Assembly: GCF_011578285.1 (NCBI RefSeq)
Contig: NZ_CP049916.1
Location: 682,001 to 746,000 of the forward strand
Origin: Acinetobacter lanii
Lineage (GTDB): Bacteria; Pseudomonadota; Gammaproteobacteria; Pseudomonadales; Moraxellaceae
Direction of reading: 5' to 3'
Length of the DNA: 64,000 nt
The notes under the pieces were generated by a model. The model did no database searches. It was given only the letters and a program-made list of their open reading frames with translations, and had not been told where the DNA came from. Every line of letters starts with the position of its first letter. Positions within the stretch are counted from its first letter, which is position 1. Of the stretch, positions 1 to 9,615 are shown in pieces. A program made the translations under genes and the position numbers.

Positions 1-2944
1 AGTATTTTCGTCGTTCTTCATTCACTAATAAATCTAAGGACGGAATGAGCTGTTTCAATTCTTCAAATTTTCCATTGTGTAGTAAACAATCCGCAAGTTC
101 CTTTTCATCCTCATTATTAAGATTTTTAAACTTATTTAACCAATTTGTTGCTAATTCAGTACCTAATTCAGCGTATTCTATTTTTCTCATAAATTGTGAT
201 AACCCACCAATATGAGTGCATTGAGCTTCAAAGTGTGGCTCATAAAAAGCTTGTATTGCTTCTTTGAATTTTTTTCTTTTTTTAAGTTCTTCAATTATAT
301 GTGTATAAAGGTTACTGATTCCCGCGTGCTCATCATATCGACGATACGATAAAAAAAGATAGGCAGCTATTAGTCTCTCATCTGGGAGATCAGAAAAATA
401 TTTACTATTTCTAACACGTTCAGCTAATCCAACTATCAGGATAAAACTCGCTTCGTAGTATCGACCTTGAGGCAAAATAGTTGCAATATCTTGTGCATTC
501 ACATCAGGTGGGTTTTTAATTAAATTTGCCTCAAAACCCTCCATACATGCTTCAGAAATATCAGATCCGATCCAATCTGATATACGTTCATGTGCAGGGA
601 TCTCTTTACTGATGTCAGTGAATAGACGTAAATAAACTTTAGCGGGTGTAAGTATCAGTTCATATTCACCTTGGCATAATCGATTGATACTTGAGATGTA
701 AAATAATCTGTGTTTGGCTCGATCTGTAGATTTTTTAACTTCTCTTTGTTTTTTCCTTTCAAGGTCTTTAATTTGCCAATCTTCTAATTCAATGACAGAA
801 ATTTGATTTAACCAAGTTTGATCATCCTTGCTATTGAGAGTGAAGGGTAATGCAGCCTCTCTTACTTCCTTGCCAATTTCAGCATCGTGACGTGTTAATT
901 GAACAATTTCTTTCCAGCGAATATCTTTCGAATTTTTTAAATACAATTTTTTAAGAATGAATATTAGATCTAGAGTAGTAAGAGCTAAGCCTGAAGATCG
1001 ACTTGAAAGATATATCGCTCTTTGCCAAATATTTCCTTCGTGGGGTAAATCCAACAAAACCATGTACTGTAGCGCTTGCTTTGATATGTAATCATTTTTT
1101 AAATATTCTGCTAGCTCTTTAATACTTTCGCCTTGATATCCATATGTATTCCCGAAAGGTTCAAGCCATTCCCACAACTTTTTAGGTGTAATAGCATATT
1201 TTTCTATAAATCTTAGAATCAATCGGTATGCAAAATTTTTGGCTTCACTTTTAATTTCTGAATCATCATCTTTCCCAAGGGTTTTAAAGCCCATAATAAA
1301 ATAGTTTAGAACATATTCAATTTGTTCTAAAGGTAAATTTTCTTGTAAATACCATAATGTTCCGACAGTATTACTATTTATTTTTAAATATGAAATAGCA
1401 AGATTAGCAATTAAATCATCATTGGTTTTGTTGTAGCCAGTATCATCTAATAACTCTATTGCTAATCTAATAGATGACTCATCACCTAATTGAAATAGGG
1501 ATGTATATATACTAGGCCAATCTATAAATTGTTCTTGAACAGCTAGAGCTTCACCAGCTGATTTACGTATTGCAAATTCTATTTTGGAATCATTAATAAG
1601 ATTAGTTAATATTTGGATAAAATCATTTGGAAGTTGATATCCTTTAATGACGTCTATTAGAAAAAGTTTAAAGCCAAAGGGAATATCAGATTGAATTATA
1701 ATTTTCTGGATTTGAGATAAGATTATTGGCGTTGTGAAAGCTCGAATGCTGTATCCATTTCTATTATAAAAGTTATAAAAACTAGGATTATTTTCAGCTA
1801 AATCTTCAATACTATTTAGTAGAGTCTGAGCTTGCTCTACTGTTATTGTTCCAACATCACCATATTCAAGAATACCTATAGGGTCTGCTTTCATAATACT
1901 TGAGACTAAAGCAGGGTCACTCAGTAGCCATGAATGTAAACCACGTAAGTTACTCGGAACAAATTCATGGCTATGGAACAAGGATAAAAGACGCTTACGT
2001 TTACGGTTAGTATCAGCTAGTTTTACTAGCCATTTTGCTCCTAAGAACTCACCAATTCGACGATGAATGTAAGTAAAACGTTCTACTCCATTTGATCGAA
2101 AAAGGCGTGAACCTAAAACTAGATCGATTTTTTCAGTGCCAGGAAGTTGTTTAACTTCACTTATCGGTAGTTCACCGTCAATTAAATTTATAATTGATTT
2201 TCTAGAAATAGCTTCATTACCTGTCAGGATTAAACTGGCGAAAGCAGCTCCTGCTGCATCAAGTGAGACTTCGCTTGGCAATTGTGCTTCAGATTTAGAT
2301 TCCGAATGTTCTGCTCTTAAAATTTCTATAGCTTGTTCAAATAATTGGGTTAAAGATTCAGGTAGCTCTCCCTGAATTGCAACTTTAGCAATTAAACTAA
2401 GAGTTTGAGGGTTGCCTAGCAAATCATCCAGATTTTTAGCTGTAAAGTGAGTGATAATTTCTTGAGCTCTTTGGGTGCTAAGGTTTTGTTCAAGAAATAT
2501 AGCCATATCATTTTGAGTGAAAGGATTTAAATGAAGTTCTAAAGGTGATTCTGAATATTGTTCTCTTATAGCTTGTATGCCTGTAGCACTTTTCCAATCT
2601 GCTGCACGGCAAGCTAAAATAAATTTTGGATATCCTAAAAATTCAAGCTTTTGCAATACTCCATCTACTGCATCACCATCATTTTTCGAACTTACCTCAT
2701 CGAGTGAATCAATAACTAATATGCTATTTTTACCAAGAAGAGGGCGGGGATCGGCACGATTTAGTAATTGACGTGCAGTACAATATGCGTAATTTTCTAA
2801 GTTTCCTAGCCATTCTAAAAGGCTAGACTTTCCCATTCCTGCTTCACCTAAAATAACCAATGAATTAGTTATTTCAAGTATTTCATGTTGACTAATTTTT
2901 TTTTGAGTATCATCACATTGATACCATAGAGTTCTCGGGATCAT
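1..2944 (-). CDS. NACHT/STAND-type ATPase, partial (3' end outside window)
   Basis: The reading frame starts at an ATG at 2944 and is still open at position 1, so about 981 residues are visible and the C-terminus is missing. Near residue 30 there is a Walker A motif (GEAGMGKSS), followed about 45 residues later by a Walker B motif (ILVIDSLDEV). This N-terminal arrangement is typical of NACHT-like STAND NTPases. The remainder is a long Leu/Glu-rich helical region that could be repeats acting as a sensor, but I could not define a repeat unit. Proteins of this build are common in defence islands, where a sensor region triggers an ATPase/effector; no separate effector domain is recognisable here. 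The gene is divergent from the membrane-protein gene at 3054, with a 109-bp shared intergenic region. Function in defence is inferred from class and location. Confidence 0.6.
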   Translation of the reverse strand, partial: MIPRTLWYQCDDTQKKISQHEILEITNSLVILGEAGMGKSSLLEWLGNLENYAYCTARQLLNRADPRPLLGKNSILVIDSLDEVSSKNDGDAVDGVLQKLEFLGYPKFILACRAADWKSATGIQAIREQYSESPLELHLNPFTQNDMAIFLEQNLSTQRAQEIITHFTAKNLDDLLGNPQTLSLIAKVAIQGELPESLTQLFEQAIEILRAEHSESKSEAQLPSEVSLDAAGAAFASLILTGNEAISRKSIINLIDGELPISEVKQLPGTEKIDLVLGSRLFRSNGVERFTYIHRRIGEFLGAKWLVKLADTNRKRKRLLSLFHSHEFVPSNLRGLHSWLLSDPALVSSIMKADPIGILEYGDVGTITVEQAQTLLNSIEDLAENNPSFYNFYNRNGYSIRAFTTPIILSQIQKIIIQSDIPFGFKLFLIDVIKGYQLPNDFIQILTNLINDSKIEFAIRKSAGEALAVQEQFIDWPSIYTSLFQLGDESSIRLAIELLDDTGYNKTNDDLIANLAISYLKINSNTVGTLWYLQENLPLEQIEYVLNYFIMGFKTLGKDDDSEIKSEAKNFAYRLILRFIEKYAITPKKLWEWLEPFGNTYGYQGESIKELAEYLKNDYISKQALQYMVLLDLPHEGNIWQRAIYLSSRSSGLALTTLDLIFILKKLYLKNSKDIRWKEIVQLTRHDAEIGKEVREAALPFTLNSKDDQTWLNQISVIELEDWQIKDLERKKQREVKKSTDRAKHRLFYISSINRLCQGEYELILTPAKVYLRLFTDISKEIPAHERISDWIGSDISEACMEGFEANLIKNPPDVNAQDIATILPQGRYYEASFILIVGLAERVRNSKYFSDLPDERLIAAYLFLSYRRYDEHAGISNLYTHIIEELKKRKKFKEAIQAFYEPHFEAQCTHIGGLSQFMRKIEYAELGTELATNWLNKFKNLNNEDEKELADCLLHNGKFEELKQLIPSLDLLVNEERRKY

Positions 2945-3053
2945 GATCTAAATTTAATAAATATTGTATAGTTAATAGACTTCTCATAATCTTAGCATGA
3001 ATAGTTAGTCGATTAAGAAATTGATTTGAAGGGAAAATACAAATGGGGAATAA

Positions 3054-3989
3054 GTGAATTTTACTATCTTTTTATTGCAGAAAATTAAACTTATTGTTGA
3101 TAATAGTGGGTTTATTGCTAAATTTACTATAGGTATTGGTATATGTTTTATCCTTTTATATTTTTGGCATATTGATTACTTTCCTACTGATTTATCATTA
3201 GGAGATGGACTTTTATTTTTCTTAATTACAATAAAATTTTTATTCATCTATGTATTCTTTTTGGGCTCGCACTATGCGCTTGGAAGTGTTTTATTATTTT
3301 GTCTAAGGGCTGTAGGGAGTTTTTTCAAGGTTTTATTTTCATTGCGAATAATATTGTCTAAAGGCTTAATTGACCTAATTTTTTTTGAGTTAAATTTCAA
3401 AGGTTTTTTTGAAAAAATAAGCAATAATTCTATTAAATTTTTGTTTTACCTTTTTGGTTTTGTTTTTGCATTAACATTTTATAGTGGGAAATCAATAAAT
3501 ATATTGGTAATGCTCTTTTTAAGTATTCTTTTAAAAATTTTTATTGATAAATTTATAGAGAACTTGAGAGAAAATAACGAGAAATTAGCTGAAAATGAAA
3601 GTAACAAAAAAAATATAAAGCTTTCAATGATGTTGCTTTATATCCTACTGGTTCCAAGTACTGTATATGTTTTTTATACTGAAAAATCCAAAAATATTTT
3701 TATTAATATCGCATTAGGCTCTGTCAGAGAGGATGAAAAAAACAGCTTGATCTTTATCAAATCGGAATATAAAGACTTTTTTCCAAAGTTGAGTATTGGA
3801 GAGAAAAAAGGTGAATATGTAGAGATAAAAAGAGTTGAGATATTATTAAAAGGGATTGGTAAGAATGCATTGATTCAATATAAGACTAAAACCAAAGACC
3901 AGAATTCAAAAGATGTAAAAATAAAAGTTAAAGTTGAAGTTCCTAATGAAGCCCTATTAATTGTAAGAAGATCCCAGCAAAAGGACTAG
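3054..3989 (+). CDS. Multi-pass membrane protein of unknown function
   Basis: The 311-residue product starts with GTG; a GGGGAA sequence lies a few bases upstream and supports this start. I do not recognise the family. Five or so hydrophobic stretches are visible (roughly residues 22-40, 48-85, 128-146, 148-165 and 190-210). They are followed by a soluble, Lys-rich C-terminal region of about 100 residues predicted to be beta/alpha mixed. A charged linker rich in Glu, Asn and Lys separates two groups of membrane segments. The gene is very AT-rich with many Phe, Ile and Lys codons, unlike the core genes after 19271. It faces tniQ (stop codons 25 bp apart) and is divergent from the NACHT-like ATPase gene, so the two could form a cargo pair; this is inference only. 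Confidence 0.6.
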   Translation: MNFTIFLLQKIKLIVDNSGFIAKFTIGIGICFILLYFWHIDYFPTDLSLGDGLLFFLITIKFLFIYVFFLGSHYALGSVLLFCLRAVGSFFKVLFSLRIILSKGLIDLIFFELNFKGFFEKISNNSIKFLFYLFGFVFALTFYSGKSINILVMLFLSILLKIFIDKFIENLRENNEKLAENESNKKNIKLSMMLLYILLVPSTVYVFYTEKSKNIFINIALGSVREDEKNSLIFIKSEYKDFFPKLSIGEKKGEYVEIKRVEILLKGIGKNALIQYKTKTKDQNSKDVKIKVKVEVPNEALLIVRRSQQKD

Positions 3990-4014
3990 ATGGGATCGGG
4001 GTTAGTTTAGTTTA

Positions 4015-5970
4015 TTAATTACAAATTTTTAAAATATCCTCTTTCTTAAAAAGCCTAACTTTTTTATCTCCCTTTCCCAAATAGTGAGGCTTCATAATTC
4101 CTATCTTCTGTAAGTTAGTGATATGAGAGTGGCGCATACCTAAGAGTGTGCTTGCTTCAGCACCAGTGATGTATTCCTCTTTTAACTTCAAAACTTCAGT
4201 TAGTTCATTCTTATTGATGAGCTTCCAGTAAATTAAATCTTCAATATGCAAGAATCCCGTATCACACCAATATTTTTTCATCCAATTAATAGGACAGTTC
4301 AATTGCTTTGTTGCCTCTGAGTAAGGAACATAATCTTCGCTATCAAGTTTATTCTTAAGGTTTACTAGAGATCTAGTTTTGATTTGAACTGAGATAGGAT
4401 CGTTCTTATCTTTGCTAAGAATACCCTTTTGAACTAGTACAGCAACCTTATTCGGACTAATCCCTAAAAGTACAGCAGCTTCTTTTAAAGAGTAATAATC
4501 TGTACTCTTCGCTAGAAATCCTAACTTATTTTTTTGTCTACCAGTACGTGTTGGATAGTGTTGAATCACTTCTAAATCAACTGAAATTATATTTTGAACA
4601 TCTTTCTTTAAAAAAATGTTAATGGGTGTCGAATCAATATGGGGTCCATGAACGGGCATAATATCTATTGATGCTAATTTCTCCACAAGATTTGTAGGGT
4701 TTACTTGCAACTGTTTCGCTAAATGAGTGGTCAGTATATATTTACTATCAAATTCATAAAGTTTTTTCTTTGAATACTGTTTAGGCCCATCTACAGCTAG
4801 TTCATCTTGTTCTAAACTGAACCACCCTATATTTGCTAGTTTACGAGCAGTTTCATAATTAATTTTTAAAACTGCAGAAATCTTTTTGAGGTCAATATGC
4901 TCATTATAGATAGCTGTTGTTTCTTGTGTATACGCTGTAGGTTTATCCTTATTCACTAGACCCATAATAAAGCGCTCAATATCTATACTTGATATCTTTC
5001 CATGGTAAAGCTCCTTTTTTCCTAGATTTAGATAGTCATTTTTAATTAATTTATCAAGTTCAAAACGAGAAACTTGCAAAATACGTTTTATCTGATGATT
5101 CCTAAGTTTTTTAGAAATACTTTTTTCACTAATTTTGTATTCTTCGGCATTTTTTTCAACGACTTCAATATGCTTCTTGAATTTTTTTTCATACTTTAAA
5201 AAAGGTATTAACTGTACTCTAGGATGTGAGTAATTGATTCTAGAATTAATAAGAGCACTGAGTTTAAGCGCGGATACTTCAGGATTATGGAAATACTCAT
5301 GGACATAGCGAGAAACTTTTGAATCTGTATTTGATCTATCGAACTTAAAAAACTCATTAAAAGCATTCCAACATGCTAAGTAATCTTTAAATAATATGTT
5401 GGAGTTAAAATTTAGAACGTCGATAAACCAAAAAATAATTTCAATAGATTTTGCCTCTTTAATTGGTGCCTTATGTAATTCAAAACCACAACAAGCACAG
5501 TTTTGAACCCCTGTTTTTGGTTGAATTGGATTTTCACAATTTGGACAAGTATCAATCAAAAAACATGAGTGAATAGGGCATGCATAAATTGGTTTGAGCA
5601 TCCATAGTTTTTTTAGATACGCTTTTTCAGAAAGGCATAGAGGGCAGTAACGTATGTTATTTAATTCTAGTAGCTCAAGAGAGATCTCAATTGCTCCTAG
5701 TGTCCTTGGCGATCTACTAGTTGGTTTTGCTCTTTTAAAAGCTAGAAATGAGTAACTACTATCTATATTTAAAGCGTTTAGAACTAAGCTAAAACGTGGT
5801 TCATCTGAGAGATGATGATTTAGTGATTTTTTAATGATGGCTTGATACTTATCTTTCCCTACTAAATTAGAAATAGAACTATGTAAATTAAGTTTAGAGG
5901 TTCTTAGTAGAAAGCTGATAGGTGATTCATCCTCATAAGGGATTGCTTGTATTAAAAGAGAATTTTGCAT
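4015..5970 (-). CDS. tniQ: TniQ/TnsD-family target-selection protein
   Basis: The 651-residue protein has an N-terminal TniQ domain. Around residues 107-165 a run of Cys and His pairs (CPLC, CPIH, CPNC, CACC) forms the zinc-binding region typical of TniQ/TnsD. The remaining ~480 residues are helical with several helix-turn-helix-like segments, for example an excisionase-like piece near the C-terminus that begins ITGAEASTLLGMRHSHI. That size fits a long TnsD-like targeting protein better than the ~400-residue TniQ of simple Tn5053-type elements. In Tn7, TnsD binds the 3' end of glmS and recruits TnsC; here the neighbouring core gene is nrdB, so nrdB is the candidate target. It is the last gene of the tns operon, 8 bp after tnsC. 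Confidence 0.85.
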   Translation of the reverse strand: MQNSLLIQAIPYEDESPISFLLRTSKLNLHSSISNLVGKDKYQAIIKKSLNHHLSDEPRFSLVLNALNIDSSYSFLAFKRAKPTSRSPRTLGAIEISLELLELNNIRYCPLCLSEKAYLKKLWMLKPIYACPIHSCFLIDTCPNCENPIQPKTGVQNCACCGFELHKAPIKEAKSIEIIFWFIDVLNFNSNILFKDYLACWNAFNEFFKFDRSNTDSKVSRYVHEYFHNPEVSALKLSALINSRINYSHPRVQLIPFLKYEKKFKKHIEVVEKNAEEYKISEKSISKKLRNHQIKRILQVSRFELDKLIKNDYLNLGKKELYHGKISSIDIERFIMGLVNKDKPTAYTQETTAIYNEHIDLKKISAVLKINYETARKLANIGWFSLEQDELAVDGPKQYSKKKLYEFDSKYILTTHLAKQLQVNPTNLVEKLASIDIMPVHGPHIDSTPINIFLKKDVQNIISVDLEVIQHYPTRTGRQKNKLGFLAKSTDYYSLKEAAVLLGISPNKVAVLVQKGILSKDKNDPISVQIKTRSLVNLKNKLDSEDYVPYSEATKQLNCPINWMKKYWCDTGFLHIEDLIYWKLINKNELTEVLKLKEEYITGAEASTLLGMRHSHITNLQKIGIMKPHYLGKGDKKVRLFKKEDILKICN

Positions 5971-5978
5971 AATTATGG

Positions 5979-6923
5979 TTATTTCATAAGTGAGATGATT
6001 TGAGAGATATTCATTTCGAAGGGATTTTTATTTTGTTTACTAATGTATAGTGTGATACCTAATTTCCAAGCATAACTAAAATCATTAGAATTTATGACTT
6101 GCCGACCATCATTTAAAGCATAAGTAATACTTTCTCTAATAAGACTCATAATGTATGAGTGATAACCTTTCGTTGCTAATTGAATTTGCATGCCTATTAG
6201 TTGGCTATCTAGTGGTGGTATAAAACTAATATTTTGCCTATTGAGATTTCTTGAGACTTCTGCAAGAAATGCAAATAGACTCCCTCCTTGGGATGGATCA
6301 ACAGTTAATGGGTTTAGCTGGTAAATGAATGGAAATCTACGTGCAATTTGACTATCTATTTGAAGCAGTGGAACAAACTCTGGTAAGCCAACCAAGCAAA
6401 AGCTAATACCAGTTCGATTGACTAGAGTTTTAAGCCAATTTCCAGTTGTTCTATTCATCCTCGTAGAAGTTGGTTTACGCTCAAATAAGTGATGGAACTC
6501 ATCTAAAAATATGAGCTTAGTTTCGCATTGAGCAAGTAAATGAATAAGCCTACTCGTTAGGTATTCAGTAGTGCCATACCCATTTTCACAAGTAAGATCA
6601 CCAAGTTCTTTGAGCATCATTATAGCTAATGACTTTACGGTGGCTGGTGAGGGCACTTCTACATAACATACTGGAATAATAATTTTTTTATGATCTTTTT
6701 CAATTTTTTCTGTACGTGGCATCAGGCTTAAGATTGCTTTGCACAAGGTTGTTTTTCCTAATCCACCTTCTGCGAGCAACATACTTCCAACTGGTTCACT
6801 ATAGGAAATGCTTCTTTTGACACAATCTTGTATACCTGTAAAAGCTGTCATAAATTCATTTGAAGTAATGACGATATTGTTAATAGATCGAATTTTATCG
6901 AATCTATTGTCAAATTTTTCCAT
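5979..6923 (-). CDS. tnsC: TnsC/TniB-like AAA+ transposition regulator
   Basis: The 314-residue protein has a Walker A motif (AEGGLGKTTL) near residue 55 and a Walker B motif (KLIFLDEFHHLF) near residue 140, as in TnsC/TniB ATPases. These form filaments on target DNA and connect the target-selection protein with the transposase. I chose the ATG at 6923 rather than the upstream start at 6956 because a strong GGAGG lies 9 bases before it and the N-terminus MEKFDNRF is then free of filler. The start overlaps the end of tnsB by 14 bp, which indicates translational coupling. It is shorter than Tn7 TnsC (about 555 residues) and closer in size to TniB-type ATPases. Confidence 0.85.
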   Translation of the reverse strand: MEKFDNRFDKIRSINNIVITSNEFMTAFTGIQDCVKRSISYSEPVGSMLLAEGGLGKTTLCKAILSLMPRTEKIEKDHKKIIIPVCYVEVPSPATVKSLAIMMLKELGDLTCENGYGTTEYLTSRLIHLLAQCETKLIFLDEFHHLFERKPTSTRMNRTTGNWLKTLVNRTGISFCLVGLPEFVPLLQIDSQIARRFPFIYQLNPLTVDPSQGGSLFAFLAEVSRNLNRQNISFIPPLDSQLIGMQIQLATKGYHSYIMSLIRESITYALNDGRQVINSNDFSYAWKLGITLYISKQNKNPFEMNISQIISLMK

Positions 6924-8790
6924 GTTTAAATACCTCCAAAGAACCAAACTGCTCAATTGGAGTCGGTATATTTATAGTGGAAACAGGTTGTTCAGTTTTA
7001 TCCATTTCTTTCGAAAAAAGCTGCTCTTCAACTTTTTTTAATTGCGTGGGAAGTTCTAAAGTAAGAGGCTTTAATCTCGGTTTATGTTTAATAAGATTGC
7101 TTTGTATCTCGTGCATAAGTTTATACAGGTGATATAAGTCCGACTTTGGACCAATCCTTTGTTTATCAGATTGAGTTTGGGCTTTCTTTAACTTTTGCAC
7201 TTCAAGATGTGTTACGCGTGACAAACCAAATGTATAGTCTGGATTGGTTGAGTCTGCTTGAATGACAATATCTTTATCGTTGGGATCAATGATGAAAACT
7301 TCGTTTAAATTTAAATCGTCAATCAGTACAGTAACTGTTTTTGTGCCTTGCGCCTGGAGTGTCGTCAGCGCATGAGAAAAATAACTAATGCCGTCTACTC
7401 GGACTTGACCGTGATTAATACTTCTTTCAATAGGCCTGCGACATAAAATTTTTGCATCTATATCAGTGAGAAAACTGGGGCGAATATCTTCAATTGCATC
7501 TTGCCACATAATAATAGGAGAGCGACCAGTCGTATGGTGAATGGCTTTGTGATAGACATCGTGGATCCAGGTATCTATATATTGTTTCAATTGTTCTAAA
7601 GTTAATTGAGCAATTTTATTGGAGTTATAGCTCCCTCTATCTATCGGATTTGAAAAAGTTGTGCCAGGTAATTTTTGAAGAATCCCATGAGTGAGTGTGC
7701 TAAAAAAGCGTTCAATATGAGGCTTGTTATTTGGAGTACCGACTTGAGATGGAGTTAAAGTAATTTTCAGCTGTTCGCACACTCGCGCAAGTGAATTATT
7801 TTTAAACTCAATTCCATTATCAGGAATGATAATACTAGGAATACCTCCTGGTAATTTATGATTTGGCCGAGTAACCATGTCCTTAATAGTTTCTAAAGTA
7901 GTTGCAGCGCTAGGTGGATACATACTGATATATGTACCTACAATTGTTCTTGAATAAACATCAATTGCACAAGCAAGAAATGGTCGTCCTAAAGCAACCT
8001 TATTCTTTGGATCGACTATAATAATATCGAGATAATGTGTATCAATTTCGACCATATAAAGAGCAAAAGGGCTAATAATGCTTTTGCCGGCAGCTTGAAA
8101 AGTTTTCTTCGCTATACGAGAGCCTTTCTTTATTTTTAATTCAATATAAGGGTCTAGTTTTTTGATGTGTCGTTGGATACTCCTCAGTGTTGGTAACTGT
8201 TCCAAGGAGATCCCTTGCTCTATGAATCGACCAAGCATATAGGCTTGTACATCTTTACTAGTTCTATATTCAGGTTTCAAATAGACTTCATTAATTGCTT
8301 GATTCAGAATTTGGTAGACTTCAGGTGGGAATCTTAAGTGATGATTGCCTATATATTTATCTTGTAAACAGAGCTTGTTCTGCGAAAATTTTTTATATTT
8401 AGTAATCCACCTTGCGACAGTACGGCAGGAAGGAGGGTTAGGATCTTTAATTTCAGTCGAGATATGCTCTATTAATTTTGATAAATGTTGAGGGCTCGTA
8501 GGGGATTTTAGAGTTTGAACAGCACTTATAACATAACGTTCTTTACGGTGTATTTCTGAATTGTGTTTAGGGTTGATCATCAGCTTATCAGGTGAAAATA
8601 CACATAGAATTTCACCTTGTTTGTAGCGGCTTTCAAACTCATTCGGGGGTATTGAAAATGATTTTCCACCAGCAATTGCTGCATATCGTATAGTGTTGTA
8701 GGTGATTGAACCAATTTCAAAAATATAGTCAGGATGTTCTTGAAAATAAAAACGAAAACCTGGTTGCGGGATTAAAAGAGTATTGTTCAT
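6910..8790 (-). CDS. tnsB: TnsB-like DDE transposase
   Basis: The 626-residue protein is a Mu/Tn7-type integrase-fold transposase. The acidic triad is visible as D250 (MVEIDTHYL), D324 (IIIPDNGIEF) and E360 (KPHIERFFSTL). The N-terminal 230 residues contain helix-turn-helix segments expected to bind the transposon ends, and the C-terminal part after about residue 470 would contact TnsC. TnsB makes the 3' strand cuts and joins the element to the target. The start codon follows the tnsA stop by a single base, so the two genes are coupled. The putative binding sites are the 17-bp repeats at 19195-19254. Confidence 0.9.
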   Translation of the reverse strand: MNNTLLIPQPGFRFYFQEHPDYIFEIGSITYNTIRYAAIAGGKSFSIPPNEFESRYKQGEILCVFSPDKLMINPKHNSEIHRKERYVISAVQTLKSPTSPQHLSKLIEHISTEIKDPNPPSCRTVARWITKYKKFSQNKLCLQDKYIGNHHLRFPPEVYQILNQAINEVYLKPEYRTSKDVQAYMLGRFIEQGISLEQLPTLRSIQRHIKKLDPYIELKIKKGSRIAKKTFQAAGKSIISPFALYMVEIDTHYLDIIIVDPKNKVALGRPFLACAIDVYSRTIVGTYISMYPPSAATTLETIKDMVTRPNHKLPGGIPSIIIPDNGIEFKNNSLARVCEQLKITLTPSQVGTPNNKPHIERFFSTLTHGILQKLPGTTFSNPIDRGSYNSNKIAQLTLEQLKQYIDTWIHDVYHKAIHHTTGRSPIIMWQDAIEDIRPSFLTDIDAKILCRRPIERSINHGQVRVDGISYFSHALTTLQAQGTKTVTVLIDDLNLNEVFIIDPNDKDIVIQADSTNPDYTFGLSRVTHLEVQKLKKAQTQSDKQRIGPKSDLYHLYKLMHEIQSNLIKHKPRLKPLTLELPTQLKKVEEQLFSKEMDKTEQPVSTINIPTPIEQFGSLEVFKHGKI

Positions 8791-8791
8791 A

Positions 8792-9496
8792 TTAATAGGC
8801 CTCGCTTATTTCTTGTTTGACGGGGCTAATTTTTATTATTTGATGAAAAAATAAATAATCAGCTAGTTCTGGTTTGAGGCCTATTGATTCAAGTGTTCTA
8901 TAGACTTGATTCGAGTTATCAAACTTTTTGAGCTTTAAATGGTCTATAGCATAATTTATTTCGAAGGTATTCCAGTTGAATCTATGACCTCTTTGATACC
9001 AATAAAGCAGCTGGGAAATTTCTGTTTCGCTTGGTAAATCAGTGTTATCTATTAGCTTAAAAGTAATATCAATTGAGTGAAGTAGGTCTGAAAGTATTGC
9101 AAAGCGGTTTAAGTCTTCAGTCGATAAAGAAGCTATGGAAGGTTTGACCTCATGAACTTCATAAGTCCCTTCTTTTGTTTGAACTAAGAAATCTGGAAAA
9201 CAATACTGTTCATTAGCTAGCAAAATTTTTAATGCTTGTGAACGATAATTTATGATGTTGGAATCTTGTTCTAATGAGATTGCATGAGCGAGTTCCAGTC
9301 GGCTTTCTAAGGGTATTGCTCCACAACACTTTTCACTCGGGAAAAGTGAAGTTCGACGACCAAAAGCACCTTGGTAGATTTTGCGTTGTCCATGAAGTGT
9401 GGCTGCTACATTTGCTGTTGATGCAAATGCTATCCTGATTTGTTCTAGGATGTTTGCTTGAATATCATTTTTTGAAAATCCTGCTTGATAAGGCAT
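8792..9496 (-). CDS. tnsA: TnsA-like endonuclease
   Basis: The 234-residue protein has the restriction-endonuclease fold of TnsA N-terminal domains. The likely active site is E64 (or E68) in PLESRLE, D102 in FPDFLV and the E116-x-K118 pair in VHEVKPS. TnsA cuts the 5' strands at the transposon ends, so an element with TnsA moves by cut-and-paste rather than by replicative cointegrates. The C-terminal ~90 residues are helical and likely contact TnsB/TnsC. It is the first gene of the tnsA-tnsB-tnsC-tniQ operon. It is shorter than Tn7 TnsA (273 residues) but keeps all catalytic positions. Confidence 0.85.
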   Translation of the reverse strand: MPYQAGFSKNDIQANILEQIRIAFASTANVAATLHGQRKIYQGAFGRRTSLFPSEKCCGAIPLESRLELAHAISLEQDSNIINYRSQALKILLANEQYCFPDFLVQTKEGTYEVHEVKPSIASLSTEDLNRFAILSDLLHSIDITFKLIDNTDLPSETEISQLLYWYQRGHRFNWNTFEINYAIDHLKLKKFDNSNQVYRTLESIGLKPELADYLFFHQIIKISPVKQEISEAY

Positions 9497-9580
9497 ATCT
9501 GTTCATCCATAAGTAGTTATATTCTCAGTAGATATTTGAGAGTGAGCTAATCTGTACTATTGCGATCGAATAGCACTTAC

Positions 9581-9609
9581 TTGACTGGTGACGATATAGA
9601 GGAGATACT
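9581..9609 (+). promoter_or_regulatory. Putative sigma-70 promoter for a small RNA
   Basis: TTGACT (9581-9586) and GATACT (9604-9609) are separated by exactly 17 bp. The -35 box matches five of six consensus bases and the -10 box four of six. It points away from tnsA, toward the hairpin and terminator at 9623-9678. Confidence 0.4.
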
Positions 9610-9615
9610 ATGATT

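Noticed and set aside
2136-2771. Small plus-strand frames opposite the NACHT-like gene
   Set aside because: They are shadows of the continuous minus-strand frame, which carries clear Walker motifs.
4015-9496. Assignment to a Tn6022/AbaR-type element
   Set aside because: Those resistance islands insert in comM and carry further tni genes. Here the neighbour is nrdB and the operon is tnsA-tnsB-tnsC-tniQ only, so I kept a general Tn7-like call.
4015-9496. CRISPR-associated transposon
   Set aside because: No Cascade, Cas12k or repeat-spacer array is visible in the window, and the TniQ is long and TnsD-like. A CRISPR part outside the window cannot be excluded but nothing suggests it.
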